A model generated the notes under the pieces. It did no database searches. It had not been told where the DNA came from and saw nothing but the letters and a program-made list of their open reading frames with translations. This document shows, piece by piece, positions 1 to 11,726 of a stretch of DNA of 64,000 bases; the stretch's first letter is position 1, and every line of letters begins with the position of its first letter. The DNA is from Axinella damicornis (lineage: Eukaryota > Porifera > Demospongiae > Axinellida > Axinellidae), in the NCBI GenBank assembly GCA_963931865.1, contig OZ007512.1, positions 723,627 through 787,626 of the forward strand, read 5' to 3'. The translations under genes and the position numbers were made by a program.

Positions 1-2315
1 AGTGGGGTGATGCCATCATTAGTAACACAATTGGGATCACTCTTACACTGAGTTATCAGATACTTGACTGTCTCAAGTTGACCCATTGTACATGCAAAGT
101 GAAGTGGGGTGATGCCATCATTAGTAACACAATTGGGATCACACTTACACTGAGTTATCAGATACTTGACAGTCTCCAGTTGGCCCATTGTACATGCATT
201 GTGAAGTGGGGTTCTACCTTCCTGATCAACACACATGGGATCACACTTACATTCTGTAATCAGATGCTTGGCTATCTCAAGATGCCCCATCCCGCAGGCC
301 AGCTGCAATGGAGTGACTAGTTGTACCACTGTTGAAGATGGATCCATGTTAAACTGATTAATGTACAATTTAACTGCTTCCAGATTTCCAGCGAAACAAG
401 CCCAATGTAGGGGAGTGAAATCAAAACTTGCACAAATATTAGGAGGATCCACAGATCCAATCATTTCTTGTGCAATGGCTTTAAACAATGTGCTCACTCC
501 TGATACTGGTACGTTTGAAGCAAGCTGGACAATTTCCAGATGTCCAAGCATCTGGGCAATGTCAAAAGGAGTAAAACCACCATTAGTAGAGTGGAATAAG
601 TTGCAATTGCAATTGTTTGTGAGATACTTTGCAATGTCAGTGTTTCCTTTCATACACGCAAAATGCAATGGTGTGAAGCCTTCAGTGCCAATAATTTGAT
701 ATCTCCATACTATGTCCAATAGAGGGGCTGCTTGAGACAGCCCAAATTGGTTTAAGGTATTCTTGAATAGTTCCTTATTGAAGCTGCATTCTGGATCACA
801 TGGACAGTTTTGCTCTTGTATAAGGTACTTGACAACATCCAAGTGTCCATTGATACAAGCTAAATGCAATGGAGTTATGCCATAGTTGTCAACACATTGT
901 AGATTGCAGTTGTGCTCACTGAATAAATATCTCATAATATTTAGATGACCGTCAGCAGAAGCATAGTGCAATGGAGTGGTGTGATCCTTGTCTGGAATTT
1001 GCGGATTGCAGCCTAGTTCACCAATAAGGTATTCAACAACAGCTAAGTGGCCATTGCCAGCTGCTGAATGCAGAGGTGTGTACTGAAAAACAATTTCAGG
1101 TTCTGGGTTGCAGTTAAATTCAGTGATGAGATACTTTGCAATCTCAAGATGACCATTCTCACAAGCATGATGAAGTGGAGTAAATCCTCTGTTTGTACAG
1201 CACTGTGGGTCACAGTTGCAATCTGAGATAAGGAATTTTACGATGTCATAATGTCCCTCCAAGGTTGCATAGTGCAGTGGAGTGAGACCATCATTGTCAC
1301 AAATTTGTGGATTACAACCAAGTTCAGTGATAAGATACTTCACTACAGCCAGGTGGCCATTACTAGCAGCTGAATGCAGAGGTGTGTAGCCATTAACATT
1401 ACCATGTTCTGGACTACTTTTGTGCTCATTGACAAGATATTTTGCAAGTTCAAGATGTCCATTCTGACAAGCACAGAGAAGTGTGGAATTGCCATTATTT
1501 GCACAGCACTGTGGGTTACAGTTGTATTGCGAGAGGAGAAACTTTACAGTATCAAGGTGTCCATTCAGACATGCAAAGTGCAGTGGAGTGACACCATCAT
1601 TGTTAACAATCTGCGGGTTACACTTACATTCATTGGTGAGGTACTTCACTGTAGCAAGGTGGCCACTCAGACATGCCAGGTGGACTGGAGTATTACCAAA
1701 CATGTTAGTGTGGTCAGGACTACAGTGGTGTTCGCTGACAAGGTACTTGACAACAGGAAGTGCTCCACCCAAGGAAGCATAGTGCAGAGGAATGCTACCT
1801 CTACTGTTGGGCTTTAGCGGATCGCAGTGATAGTCTGTAATCAAACACTGTACAATATTCAGGTGTCCACTTTTACTTGCATAATGGATCCGGAGTGGAG
1901 TATTACCAACACTGTCACTGACTTCTGGATCACAACCATTTTCAGTAATGAGGTAATCACTGTCAAGGTTACCACTTTCACTGGCTGCATGTAGTGGAGT
2001 GTAGCCATCATTGTCAGTGCAGTGTGGATTGCACTTGTGCTCTGTTATGAGACACCTTGCAATGTGTAGGTGACCACTCTTGCAGGCAAGGTGAAGAGGA
2101 GTGCGTCCATTAGGGGTGGTAGTTTCTGGATTGCAGTTCTGTTCACTGATAAGGTACTGGGTAATGTCCAGATGTCCATGCTTACATGCAAGGTGCAGTG
2201 GAGTGAGTCCTGAAGACTCTCTCACCTCATTAGGATTGAGTCCATGCTTTGTGATAAAGTCTTCAACAATCGAGAGGTCGCCGTCTGTACAAGCCTGAAA
2301 CAGTTGGGTTTCCAT
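1..2315 (-). CDS. Gene A: ankyrin-repeat protein, N-terminal part (runs off window)
   Basis: The minus strand is open without a stop from the ATG at 2313-2315 to the window edge, about 771 codons. After a short N-terminal capping segment (METQLFQACTDGDL) I count about 20 ankyrin repeats of about 33 residues with the TPLHxAxxxGHLxxVKYLI core; one degenerate stretch (about residues 500-580) has longer spacers. The start is chosen because the equivalent ATG opens gene B at 43061 and the first roughly 150 codons of both are close paralogues. Relative to B there is a 3-bp deletion and a 6-bp insertion, both in frame, suggesting constraint. Ankyrin repeats are protein-binding solenoids. By analogy with B, a Roc-COR-Death tail may lie beyond base 1, but this is inference. 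The last repeats before the edge are nearly identical to each other. No splice site is needed inside this segment. Confidence 0.88.
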   Translation of the reverse strand, partial: METQLFQACTDGDLSIVEDFITKHGLNPNEVRESSGLTPLHLACKHGHLDITQYLISEQNCNPETTTPNGRTPLHLACKSGHLHIARCLITEHKCNPHCTDNDGYTPLHAASESGNLDSDYLITENGCDPEVSDSVGNTPLRIHYASKSGHLNIVQCLITDYHCDPLKPNSRGSIPLHYASLGGALPVVKYLVSEHHCSPDHTNMFGNTPVHLACLSGHLATVKYLTNECKCNPQIVNNDGVTPLHFACLNGHLDTVKFLLSQYNCNPQCCANNGNSTLLCACQNGHLELAKYLVNEHKSSPEHGNVNGYTPLHSAASNGHLAVVKYLITELGCNPQICDNDGLTPLHYATLEGHYDIVKFLISDCNCDPQCCTNRGFTPLHHACENGHLEIAKYLITEFNCNPEPEIVFQYTPLHSAAGNGHLAVVEYLIGELGCNPQIPDKDHTTPLHYASADGHLNIMRYLFSEHNCNLQCVDNYGITPLHLACINGHLDVVKYLIQEQNCPCDPECSFNKELFKNTLNQFGLSQAAPLLDIVWRYQIIGTEGFTPLHFACMKGNTDIAKYLTNNCNCNLFHSTNGGFTPFDIAQMLGHLEIVQLASNVPVSGVSTLFKAIAQEMIGSVDPPNICASFDFTPLHWACFAGNLEAVKLYINQFNMDPSSTVVQLVTPLQLACGMGHLEIAKHLITECKCDPMCVDQEGRTPLHNACTMGQLETVKYLITQCKCDPNCVTNDGITPLHFACTMGQLETVKYLITQCKSDPNCVTNDGITP

Positions 2316-3109
2316 ACCTGAGGCTTACTCGTGTAGTATTGACGATTGAGTGACCGTGAAACGAGGTTTAAGTAAGAGATCAGGCGACTTGAAGGGCTCT
2401 CAACTTGGCTGTTTCGCAGGTTGGAATTTTGAGCCCAATTGAACAAAGTTGTTATCCTGCACGAAAATAAGTTTGATTAGTAGTCCGGCATGCACAGATT
2501 GTTTCAGACCATGCAAATAAATTATATAACCATACCCATTGGGATGCAATGACATACATATACATGGCTGAACTTTGGGCTGGTGATGAAGAGATCAGGA
2601 AGGCATAGCTAAAGACCTCCAAGCACAAGACGCATGCTGCAGTAAGTTTCCACTTGCCATAAATTGAGTAGCTAAGTGCAGAAATTGTCGGTTAGACCTT
2701 TAAGGTGAAGGGCTTCTGGTTTGTATGAAATCAAATGCTAGCTGCCTGTATCAACCAACAGTGGACATGCAAAGGGTAATGAATCTGTGATGATACATTT
2801 ACCAGCAGTGGTGATGGAGGTGATGCTGCATGGTTCTTATAATGACCACAAAACATTAATACTGAAGAAACCGGTCTCTTATAATGCAATGCCAATATTT
2901 GAGGCTGCTGGAGCAAGTGTTGTCCTGCCAGTAGACATAATTCTGAAGATGGAGGTCACCCTGTGCTGTGTCTGACTCCAGAGTAGTGTTAGTTTTTCCC
3001 AATATTTATTGAAGCATATAACTTTGAACGACCAAAGACGATGTTCTTCTTAGTTGAAACGCTTTCCTAATTTGCTTCACCCACTTGTAGTACAAAAGAG
3101 GAATGACTC
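2316..3109. other. Intergenic, upstream of gene A
   Basis: This stretch would hold the gene A 5' UTR and promoter. I see only short scattered ORFs, with no recognisable protein or repeat. Confidence 0.5.
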
Positions 3110-3239
3110 TAGCCTAGTTCCCCGTTTTTTCTGTTCTTTGGTTTGCATTGACAATAATGCCACCCTTCCACATCCGTGTATTATTGTCAATGCAAACTGA
3201 AGAACAGAAAAAAACGGGGTAGGCCTGGGAACGAGGCTA
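3110..3239. mobile_element. Foldback MITE, TAGCC family (130 bp)
   Basis: A near-perfect inverted repeat with roughly 50-nt arms starts TAGCCTAGTTCCCCG and ends in GAACGAGGCTA. The arms contain matching poly-T/poly-A, TGCATTGACAATAAT and its complement, around a short loop. The ends match the other TAGCCTC hairpins in the window (11190, 31980, 43209, 54064, 54122). The flanks GAATGACTC and GACCGACTC are similar enough to be a decayed target duplication. Confidence 0.75.
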
Positions 3240-3770
3240 GACCGACTCTATCAGTGACAGGGAATTTGTCAGTGACATAAATTTATTCACAGGTTGCGTA
3301 CTTTAGCTAGGTGTCATTGGAATGAGGCTAGACTATGTGTCTAGAACAGGTTCACTTTGTTGTAGCACTGAACGAATGTCCAAATATACATAATTTATTA
3401 ATGCAGCATACACACAAATTTAATATTACATCATTCACTACATTGCTGTGTGGTATCGTCTCCTGGATATTGTGCCTCACTATCCTGCAGTCATATTAAT
3501 ATATCTTGTGAGATAAAAATGTGCTCCCAAGCTAAAGTCTAAGGTTAAGTCTACGCCAATTCAGTGTTGCCAAGTCACTCTCCAATTGAGGTCTGAAGTA
3601 AATGTTGCTGCAGCCAAACGTGACTGCTGTAACTAAATTAAAGTTCCAATAAACATGAACAGCTGCTATATGTGACCATCATCAGTGAATATTGAGCACA
3701 GATGACACCAACAAATGAATGTTATTGCACTCTAGCTCATAGCTACGTCCAAATGAGATGATAATTAACG

Positions 3771-4567
3771 GACAGCTGTATCACCAGACTCAGCAAGGGG
3801 TTAGGTAATGCACAGCTGCATCATCAGATTCAGCAAGGGGTTAGGTAATGGACAGCTGCATCACCAAATTCAGCAGGCGGTTAGGTAATGCACAGCTGCA
3901 TCACCAGATTCAGCAAGGGGTTAGGTAATGGACAACTGCATCACCAGATTCAGCAAGGGGTTAGGTAATGCACAGCTGCATCACCAAATTCAGCAGGGGG
4001 TTAGGTAATGCACAGCTGCATCACCAGATTCAGCAGGGGGTTAGGTAATGCACAGCTGCATCACCAAATTCAGCAGGGGGTTAGGTAATGCACAGCTGCA
4101 TCACCAGATTCAGCAAGGGGTTAGGTAATGGACAGCTGCATCACCAGATTCAGCAAGGGGTTAGGTAATGCACAGCTGCATCACCAAATTCAGCAGGGGG
4201 TTAGGTAATGCACAGCTGCATCACCAGATTCAGCAAGGGGTTAGGTAATGGACAGCTGCATCACCAGATTCAGCAAGGGGTTAGGTAATGCACAGCTGCA
4301 TCACCAAATATCAGCAGGGGTTTAGGTAATGCACAGCTGCATCACCAGATTCAGCAAGGGGTTAGGTAATGGACAACTGCATCACCAGATTCAGCAAGGG
4401 GTTAGGTAATGCACAGCTGCATCACCAAATTCAGCAGGGGGTTAGGTAATGCACAGCTGCATCACCAGATTCAGCAAGGGGTTAGGTAATGGACAACTGC
4501 ATCACCAGATTCAGCAAGGGGTTAGGTAATGCACAGCTGCATCACCATATTCAGCAAGGGGTTAGGT
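3771..4567. repeat. 40-bp minisatellite with 120-bp higher-order unit
   Basis: About 20 head-to-tail copies of a 40-bp unit built on GGTTAGGTAATGCACAGCTG followed by CATCACCAGATTCAGCAAGG. Three variants alternate: CACAG...AAATTCAGCAGG, CACAG...AGATTCAGCAAG and GACAG/GACAAC...AGATTCAGCAAG. This gives a 120-bp higher-order period in most of the array. There is one 1-bp slip near 4310-4321. Repeats abut with no unique spacers, so it is not CRISPR. Confidence 0.95.
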
Positions 4568-6429
4568 TGCTGGTGCACAACTTGCATGCAGAATTGTCAG
4601 CTTGTAAATTAGTATCTGCAATTGGACAGTGTTTATGCTGCCTGCACTTCAAAATTCCAAAGCCACTGTCCACATCCACCCATCTATGACATGCGAAAAA
4701 CCACCATGATTGAGTCATCGGTATTGGAGACAAATATTGCTGTCTATAAAATACTGACACTCTGCATTCTTTCAAAATAGCCAGTATCTCGATAGTTATA
4801 CATAATAATGTCTTCTGTCTAATAATAGACAGAAAACATAACATGTTCACTATTAATTTCGTTGCATTGGTGACTTTTATTTACCTAGTAGCTACAATTC
4901 ATGTTTTTCACTTTATTTGAAGTCACATGCTTACTTGATCCAGATGGCAACACAGTGGGGCAATGTTAATATGTCTTGTAGATGTCCTGTTGGCCATGGC
5001 TGACTGGGGGGGTCTGACCTTACCTTCCAAGATTCACTTGGTTTCATGTGAAAGGATGCCCCATGACATGACAGAGTACAGAAGAAGGAGGCGAGGACTA
5101 CCGGGAACTATAGCTATACAGTGCACGTTTCCTGATCTCGCATGCATGCGAAAGAACAGAGCTATTGGATACTATAGGTAACCTGTCTGGATAATTATTG
5201 TAAAAGTGATTTTGCTTACGATTACTATATTGAAATATCTACAGTATCTGTGTACATCAATCCAACAACATAAAGATACAAGTATTGCATCATCCATAAT
5301 AATTATTATGATCACATTCATCTCCTGAATAATGATACCGTTAGTTCCAATTACCTCATAATCCAGTCTACTGAATAGTATTATGTACCATCTGTCTAAT
5401 AGTACAGAACATGTACAGATTATTCAGCAAAAGCCATGCAAGTATTGCATCATCCATAATTATGTTTACTACATTGCTGAATAAATAATTATATAATGAC
5501 ACTGTGATTTCCAGCTTCTTTGCAATCCTGTCTGGTGAATTATCTATTCACTCAAATCTAAATTAACCGCTCCTCAGTGACAGTACTTATGCATGCCACA
5601 ACTTCAATGTTGCAATAATTATTAAGAGTTGAGAAGCAGCCATGCACTGCACCAGCCAGTCAATCATGATTAACTGGCTGGACTTGATCCTGCTCTTCCA
5701 TGTAGTCCATATATAGTTGAGTCACCAGTGTATACTGAAGACTTGGGTTCCACTCTATGGAGGATGACCCTATATAGCTAGCTAGTTACACATCACTTCA
5801 AATGGCGAACATCTTAATTGGCATGTAGCATCAATAAGTACAGAATCATGCAATATTGATCGCTTGTTGCATTTACCAATAAGTACATGTTGAAAGTTGT
5901 GTACACAATATAGCACTTTCTTGGTCCAGCAAGTTCTGTGTCAGTGCAGTGTGGCAATGCATGCGTACAATGACAGTCCTGGGGACTATTTAATCCTTTT
6001 GCAACAAACGAATATCATAATGTCCGTACTTTTATTGTTATTTCAGTATTTGCAGCTATGCTGCAGAACATTATCTAATTACACAATATACTATGTTGAA
6101 CAAAACAACATAATTATATTATGCTGTAATGATATACTGAATATTCATCGATGAATCGTGAACCCCATTAGAACATTGTGGGGTTTAATGTGATGTAGAT
6201 ATAATTATTATGTGCGACCTGACTACCACCATAAATGAGCAGGTTTTTACTGAAGGGTCTCAATCTTAATTACTTATTTTACCACAAGAGTGACCAAAAG
6301 TTCTGTGATATTAAAGTTACCGTTTTTCTGTAGACTCACTCAGTGCAATTAACATCCTAATATCAAGCATGTACGCAAACTGTTCACACAACCACTACTC
6401 TAGTACAGGTATATACCATCATGTTCACT
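4568..6429. other. Intergenic, AT-rich, no gene seen
   Basis: No ORF here looks like a protein family. A short phrase (AGTATTGCATCATCCATAAT) occurs twice, near 5281 and 5441, a small direct duplication. Otherwise it is AT-rich spacer. Confidence 0.4.
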
Positions 6430-6595
6430 TACTGGAAGGAATCTCGCGGCCCGACCAGACGGTTGCTTCCACCGTCCCAGTCAGACTCAAAGCCCGGCCG
6501 CGCGGAGGGACAGGTGCAGCGCACCCAACCGCGGCGAGGTCTACACGCTACCCAACTAAGCTAGCAGTAATACTAATCGCAGTGCTCGAGTTGCC
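6430..6595 (-). mobile_element. Possible tRNA-derived SINE head
   Basis: On the minus strand a box-A-like string (TAGCTTAGTTGGGTAGCG) is followed about 60 nt later by a weak box-B-like string (GGGCTTTGAGTCTG), as in tRNA-derived SINE heads. The segment is much more GC-rich than its surroundings. The cloverleaf does not close well, so it is not a working tRNA. Confidence 0.35.
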
Positions 6596-7199
6596 TGTTG
6601 TCTTTTGCAGCAGCGTAGGTCTCTCAAGTTCGGAGTCGAGCGTAGTTCACCTCAACTTTGTCTAGCTTTTAAAAAGGGGGTGGGGCTCACGTGCTGCGAT
6701 CGTTGTCAAACACCTGGGGGCCGGGGGGGCCGGGCCGGGTACGGTATGGATGACGTGAACGGAAGTGACCTTGCACTAATTGGTTAAGCACTGCCTTTTG
6801 CGTGTGTCTGTCGGCAATAAAGTGTTTCAAGCATGCAGGTTGACTACAGATGTTGTCATACTCAACACAATATTCGGACGTCCGTTTCTGTACCTCATAC
6901 ATATCGAGGCAGTTCTTTTCGCCTTTGTTTCAGCTACTTCCTATTATAGGTTTCGGGAACTCATGAGGCTCTATACGTGCACAAGATGGACGTGCTAAAT
7001 TTCTGGTATTACTTCATCCCCGGTGTGCTGGGCTTCTTGAACTTGACTTTAGTGAGTAGCCATTATACTAGTGTCATGAAGCAAAGTTGGAAAAATTGTA
7101 TACAACTTAGGCCTATCAACAAGTAGGTGCATGCAGGCCATTTCTAGCTTTCAATCTGCATGATTTGTCACTGTCATGTCTGGTATATTCACAGCTACA

Positions 7200-7440
7200 T
7201 ATGACTTCTGCTAAAATTCAACCAGGCAGAATACTCTGCCATGCTATACAGTGAAACGTTTCAACAGATTTGTGTTTTGTCAGGTCGTCCTGAAAAATTA
7301 ATGTTGTGAGACCTCTGCGCTAGAGAGCTGTCCAGCACTGGACCGATTAGGTAGGCGAACTTGGGGACAGTAGCTAGCTGAGCGAGAGAAGCTACTTACT
7401 GTTTTGGCCGCTGACTTCATGCAATTCTCAGCTACTCACT
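7200..7440. repeat. Dispersed repeat copy 1 (GAGAGCTGTCC family)
   Basis: Shares several blocks in the same order with 8460-8790: GACTTCTGCTAAA, ATACAGTGAAAC, GAGAGCTGTCCA, GTAGGCGAACTTGGGG, AGCTGAGCGA and GTTCATGCAATTCTC-like. The GAGAGCTGTCC...GTAGGCGAAC...AGTAGCTGAGCG core also ends both halves of the GC-rich repeat at 46.4-46.8 kb. This is an uncharacterised transposon-like family. Confidence 0.7.
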
Positions 7441-7529
7441 GATGCACCGTTGACAGCTTTCTCAATGTATACCATCTTTGTGCGTGTTGCACAATGGCAG
7501 ATGTGACCAGTCAGCACTGCCCCATTCAA

Positions 7530-7860
7530 TCACCCTCAACAATGTGCTAAGTGGGAGACCCTACGTGGTGGTTAACGTTAGGTAATTGAAGGAGGACACC
7601 CTCTTCCCAGCAAGGGGATACATTAACGATGTTCTTTGGACCATCACAGCTAGCTATAATGAAGTTGTAGGATACATCTGATCTCTAGCTGATTGAGCCA
7701 TAAATTATGTGTTCACAGATATTAGCTATACTGTTTGAGAGTTGACACGAGCTTGCTCAGACATGTCTGACAGCAGAGCCAATTGTTACTAAGTGTGCAA
7801 ACCAGGCTGGATTAACAGAGAGGAAACTTGAAGCCACCATGGACAGAGGCAGCTACTTTG
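7530..7860. repeat. Dispersed repeat, also at 16500-16790
   Basis: The phrases AAGTGGGAGACCCT, TAGGTAATTGAAGGA, CACTGACAGCAGAGCC-like and TGTGCAAACCAGG recur in order in both places with intermediate divergence. It is a dispersed repeat and no coding potential is evident. Confidence 0.55.
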
Positions 7861-8459
7861 GACTGGTACACCCATTCTGATTAGCTACAGCCTTCTTAAC
7901 TCTCTTGTAGTCGACATTGTCTTATATATACATATATATTCTGATACTGACTGCTAGCTACGTGTTATAAAGTTAGCTGCTACTGCAAGCATGTATTATG
8001 CCATTGAATGTACTTAGTTGCAATCCAAGCAACGCCCTTCTTACCTCCTCAAACCTATTATGACTATATATGGCCGCATACGTACTGACCAGCGACATTA
8101 TTCAGACATCTTTTCATGAGAGGTGCATGGGCCATGTTTGGAAATACAAAAGTGCAGAGCAACAGTTTCACGCATGCACCCCCTCATTGACCGTGCAATG
8201 CAAGCATGCACATGTATAGCTAAATGACATGGCTGGTATAGCTCCTTCATATTTTATTCACAAAATTGGTCCCTCTACAGGAACTAAACACTTTACAAAA
8301 TCAATGTCCTATTGCCTAGCCTAGTCAAACATGCATACTAGTAATTATTCAGCAATTAACTATTAACAGTCCAATGAAGGTTTTACTATAGCCTTGATGA
8401 AGGAGTCACCAGCTTACTAGTGGAGTTGGCTGCCACGCGGTAGGCTGTATAAAAGAAAT

Positions 8460-8790
8460 GCAAAAGGATGTGACTTCTGCTAAATTCCTACCCAGCAGAA
8501 TAAGTTAAACTTGCCATATGTTATACAGTGAAACATCTCAACAGAGAACACATTGGGACAATATAATCCATGCAGGTGTTTATCCGCGGCCGTCCTCTTC
8601 TCAAATGCATTACAACAATAGTCAAACCAAATATTTGGGACTTTGAAAAGTTGTGGGACTTCTGCACAGCTAGAGAGCTGTCCACCGCTGGACTTCTTAC
8701 GTAGGCGAACTTGGGGGAAGTATAGCTGAGCGAATGAAGCTACTTGTTATTATATTGTACTCTTTCCAGTGAGTTCATGCAATTCTCCGC
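8460..8790. repeat. Dispersed repeat copy 2 (GAGAGCTGTCC family)
   Basis: Second copy of the 7200-7440 family. It carries an extra block of about 90 bp (about 8570-8660) between the ATACAGTGAAAC and GAGAGCTGTCC landmarks, so either copy 1 is deleted or this one holds an insertion. Confidence 0.7.
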
Positions 8791-10009
8791 GCAGAACACA
8801 GCATGCAAAGTAACAAACAGCAGAACGACTCTGTGTATACAATTCAGTGCTGTTTATACCCAATGGCAATAATGACAAAGTAAGGGACAACATTAACGGT
8901 GCCTGTGAGAGCGTAGCTACAAACAACTATGTTTTCAGCGGTTTTGCAAGTTGTTTCAGTCTGTCTGTATTAGTATGTTGTTGTACGTATATACAGTTTT
9001 CTTTCTGCTAGTCTTTCTTGTCGTAATTTCGTTGGTTATAACATTAAGTATGGTTAGGAGGTTGTGAACGATTATATGTAGCAATGTTTGTCCTAACTCT
9101 GTTAGTATTGTTAGAGAATTGAGAGACACATCCCGGCTTTTTGTACAGGGTTTTGATGCCACAGAATTGTATCAAACGTAACTAGTTATACTATATGTTG
9201 TACTCCTTTTTGCGGGTAATAATAATCACCTGATTCTGGTTTACAATACTTATTATCTATAGCTACAGTCACTTAGCAATTAAGGTAGGAAACATGGCTA
9301 CACCAATCTCCGAAATCAAGTTGATGGATAAATGGGCAGCATCAAAGCATACACAAGTTTCAGCAATAGTTTGCATCAAACTGCTCCCTCTGCTTGAAAA
9401 ACGCCCTAAAACTCAATTTTAAGGCCCTCTACGAAACTGAAAATTTGGACCCTCTCCAAGGCCCCACCCACACTCTGACCCCATCATCAATACACACACA
9501 AAACAGGCCAAAAAAACAACGGATGGATTTACCACCTGCTCTCCTCAGTTGCAGGCTACAGCCCAAAACTCACTGCCACCCTCAAAAACAGAGGTTTCGC
9601 TACCCTAGGCTTTCAAAAAAAATTCCACGCACACCAACTAAAACCGACCAAAGCCAAGGCCAGTTTCCAAAAGGTCAACCTACCCCTTGCAAAACTAGGG
9701 ATGCTTTTCCACGTTCACCCCTCGGTTACAGAGTTTTGGCCACACATCTACTCCCTCTCACCAGCCCAGTCCAGCTACCAAACCAGCCAAATTCACGAAA
9801 ATGGGCGGGGCCTGTAATGCCGAAAGGTAACTCTCACGAGTATACCTTGGCCAGGGAGCTGTCGGAGGCTGTTCACTTCCAGGCTGTTCTTCGGCCACTT
9901 CAGCAGCCCAACAAACATTCTGCTCACTCGACCTAGCTATTCACACTCAGATAACCCCTCGCTACATTCAAGTAGCCGATTATATGCGATAGACGCGCGC
10001 AAAGCGCGG
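8791..10009. other. Intergenic; contains a C-rich, G-poor open stretch
   Basis: A plus-strand open frame runs 9394-9936 through a C-rich tract (about 9400-9800) that looks compositionally biased rather than coding. No domain, signal peptide or homology is recognised, so I do not call it a gene. Confidence 0.4.
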
Positions 10010-10345
10010 TAGACGCGGATACGCGTCATGAATACGCTTTAGCTTTATAAAGCCCATGGCCAAAATTATAGCCACAGCTTTTGTATCCGGTCTGTGGTTA
10101 GGTTGGGGCCTCCCCTTACTAATTGGGGCGAGCTTGAGCGAGCCCCACATAGACGAGTTTGCTGTAAATTTTCTATATCGTACGTCGTGCCGTAAATCAC
10201 TTCCTGGTCGTATTTTGCGTGTTCTTGCGTCATGCGTTATTTCCAACCTGAGTTGCATGCTCGTGCATTGATGTCGCGCCGGTCTAACTGATCTGAGTCG
10301 CGAACTATGAACAGTCTACCACTCTACCTCAACAAGGCCTTGCAA
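10010..10345. repeat. Dispersed repeat, inverted relative to 14640-14890
   Basis: The landmarks CGCGCAAAGCGCG, GGGGCGAGCTTGAGCGAGCCCC-like, ACATAGACG and the GAACAGTCTAC...AACAAGGCC block recur in the opposite orientation at 14640-14890, where they lie in an intron of the cysteine-rich gene. Confidence 0.65.
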
Positions 10346-11189
10346 GGATGGAGACTATAGCGGGGCGGTGAGTGGCTAACAGAGACCGCTCCTGGACCTA
10401 CCTGCCAGACTGCTTCAAGTGCACGAAATATTAGTGCGGTCATAACTTTCATGTGTGATCTAGCTAGCTATATGTCCTTCGCTAACTCTCCGTCAGACTC
10501 ACATTCTGATGACATGCACATGCAACTGCTCCATGCACATTCACACATGCAGCACCTGCATGTACTCGCTCAGGCTCGCCCCACAATGTTCTGCATTCGT
10601 CTAGTTATGTGGTTTTGTCCGGAGGCTATCAACGGGCGGAGCGTGATGAGTGCCAGAAGCCAAGATCGCCTCGATCGTGAAACCGACTTATATTATATTG
10701 GCCACGTTTTTTCATCTGAACGCTTGGAAGTAGAAATACAACACTAACTACGGAGGTGCAGCGGACCTTAGGCTTCATTAATATCGAGGCACTTCTAGAG
10801 CTGCACCATGCTGTCAACGAGAAAAGCTAAAGACGGCACACAGAAACAATTAGCGGTAAGCGCTCAGTATACACTGTACTGTAACGCTTCTGAAGAACAT
10901 ACACAAGTTTAAATTTACAGCACAGAGCCTTTCTCTATCCCTTGTTCACTCTGTAGAGTTCTGTTTGACTTCTCTGAAGCTTATAAAACACAGTAAAAGC
11001 CTTTGTAAAAGGATACACATCACGTGACATTAATTATTTCCGCGTTGGGAATGGATTGCATTCCATTAAATAATCGGCTAGAGGTGTTCATAGAACACAT
11101 ACCCCGCGCTGAACGTCAGGATGCATGCAGTGCAGCTACAATCGACTTGACATCTCTGCCGATGCACATCGAACAGGGCGGCTATCGCG

Positions 11190-11224
11190 TTAGCCTCGTT
11201 CCCAGGCCCCTGGGAATGAGGCTA
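11190..11224. mobile_element. 35-bp hairpin MITE with 8-bp TSD
   Basis: TTAGCCTCGTTCCCAGG and CCTGGGAATGAGGCTA form a stem with 15 of 16 terminal bases pairing and almost no loop. It is flanked by CTATCGCG and CTATCACG. The paralogous repeat at 55.5-56.1 kb has a single CTATCGCG at this position: an empty site. Confidence 0.9.
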
Positions 11225-11726
11225 CTATCACGTATACTGTGTTCGTGTATGGCCATATCCAAGGTGTGGGAGTGACCGCTTACCGTATATAGCTGCAACA
11301 TAATTGGGAAGCTGGAGAGGTGGGGCCAAAATTTAATGTTACGAATGATAGGAAATAGCTGGAAAAAACAGCCAAAACAATAGCCACGATGTCTGTGAAG
11401 TACATAGATCGTGAGAAAACACTGTTTCCTAGCAGTCATCTCGAAGCATGAAGTTTCCAAATGCACTGCGTGTCCTGTTCTTGATGGGACTCTGAGGTCA
11501 CGAAGAGGTGGAGCCAATGTTATGAATAGTTATGAAAAGTAGGAATTAGCCGAAATACAGTGAAACGGAGCGCCTTGACTTCAGTCAGGTACATATAGAG
11601 CAGTTTTTTGCTATTTGCTATTGTTTGACTCAATTTCGATGGTTTATGAGGGTCTATGTGGCGAGATTTTTTTCACCTGACAGACGACTGACTGACAGAC
11701 GACTGACTGATGGACAAAACCGATTG

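Noticed and set aside
1374..1817. Plus-strand ORFs across ankyrin arrays here, at 40388-40750 and at 42306-42734
   Set aside because: They are antisense shadows of the conserved ankyrin codons.
1..2315. Bacterial symbiont origin of the ankyrin genes
   Set aside because: Paralogue B has spliceosomal introns and a Death domain and sits among animal transposons.
3771..4567. CRISPR-like appearance of the repeat array
   Set aside because: Units abut with no unique spacers, and the genome is eukaryotic.
9394..9936. 180-codon plus-strand ORF
   Set aside because: Sits in a C-rich, G-poor tract, has no domain or signal, and its amino-acid make-up (Pro, Gln, Thr, Lys) follows from base composition.
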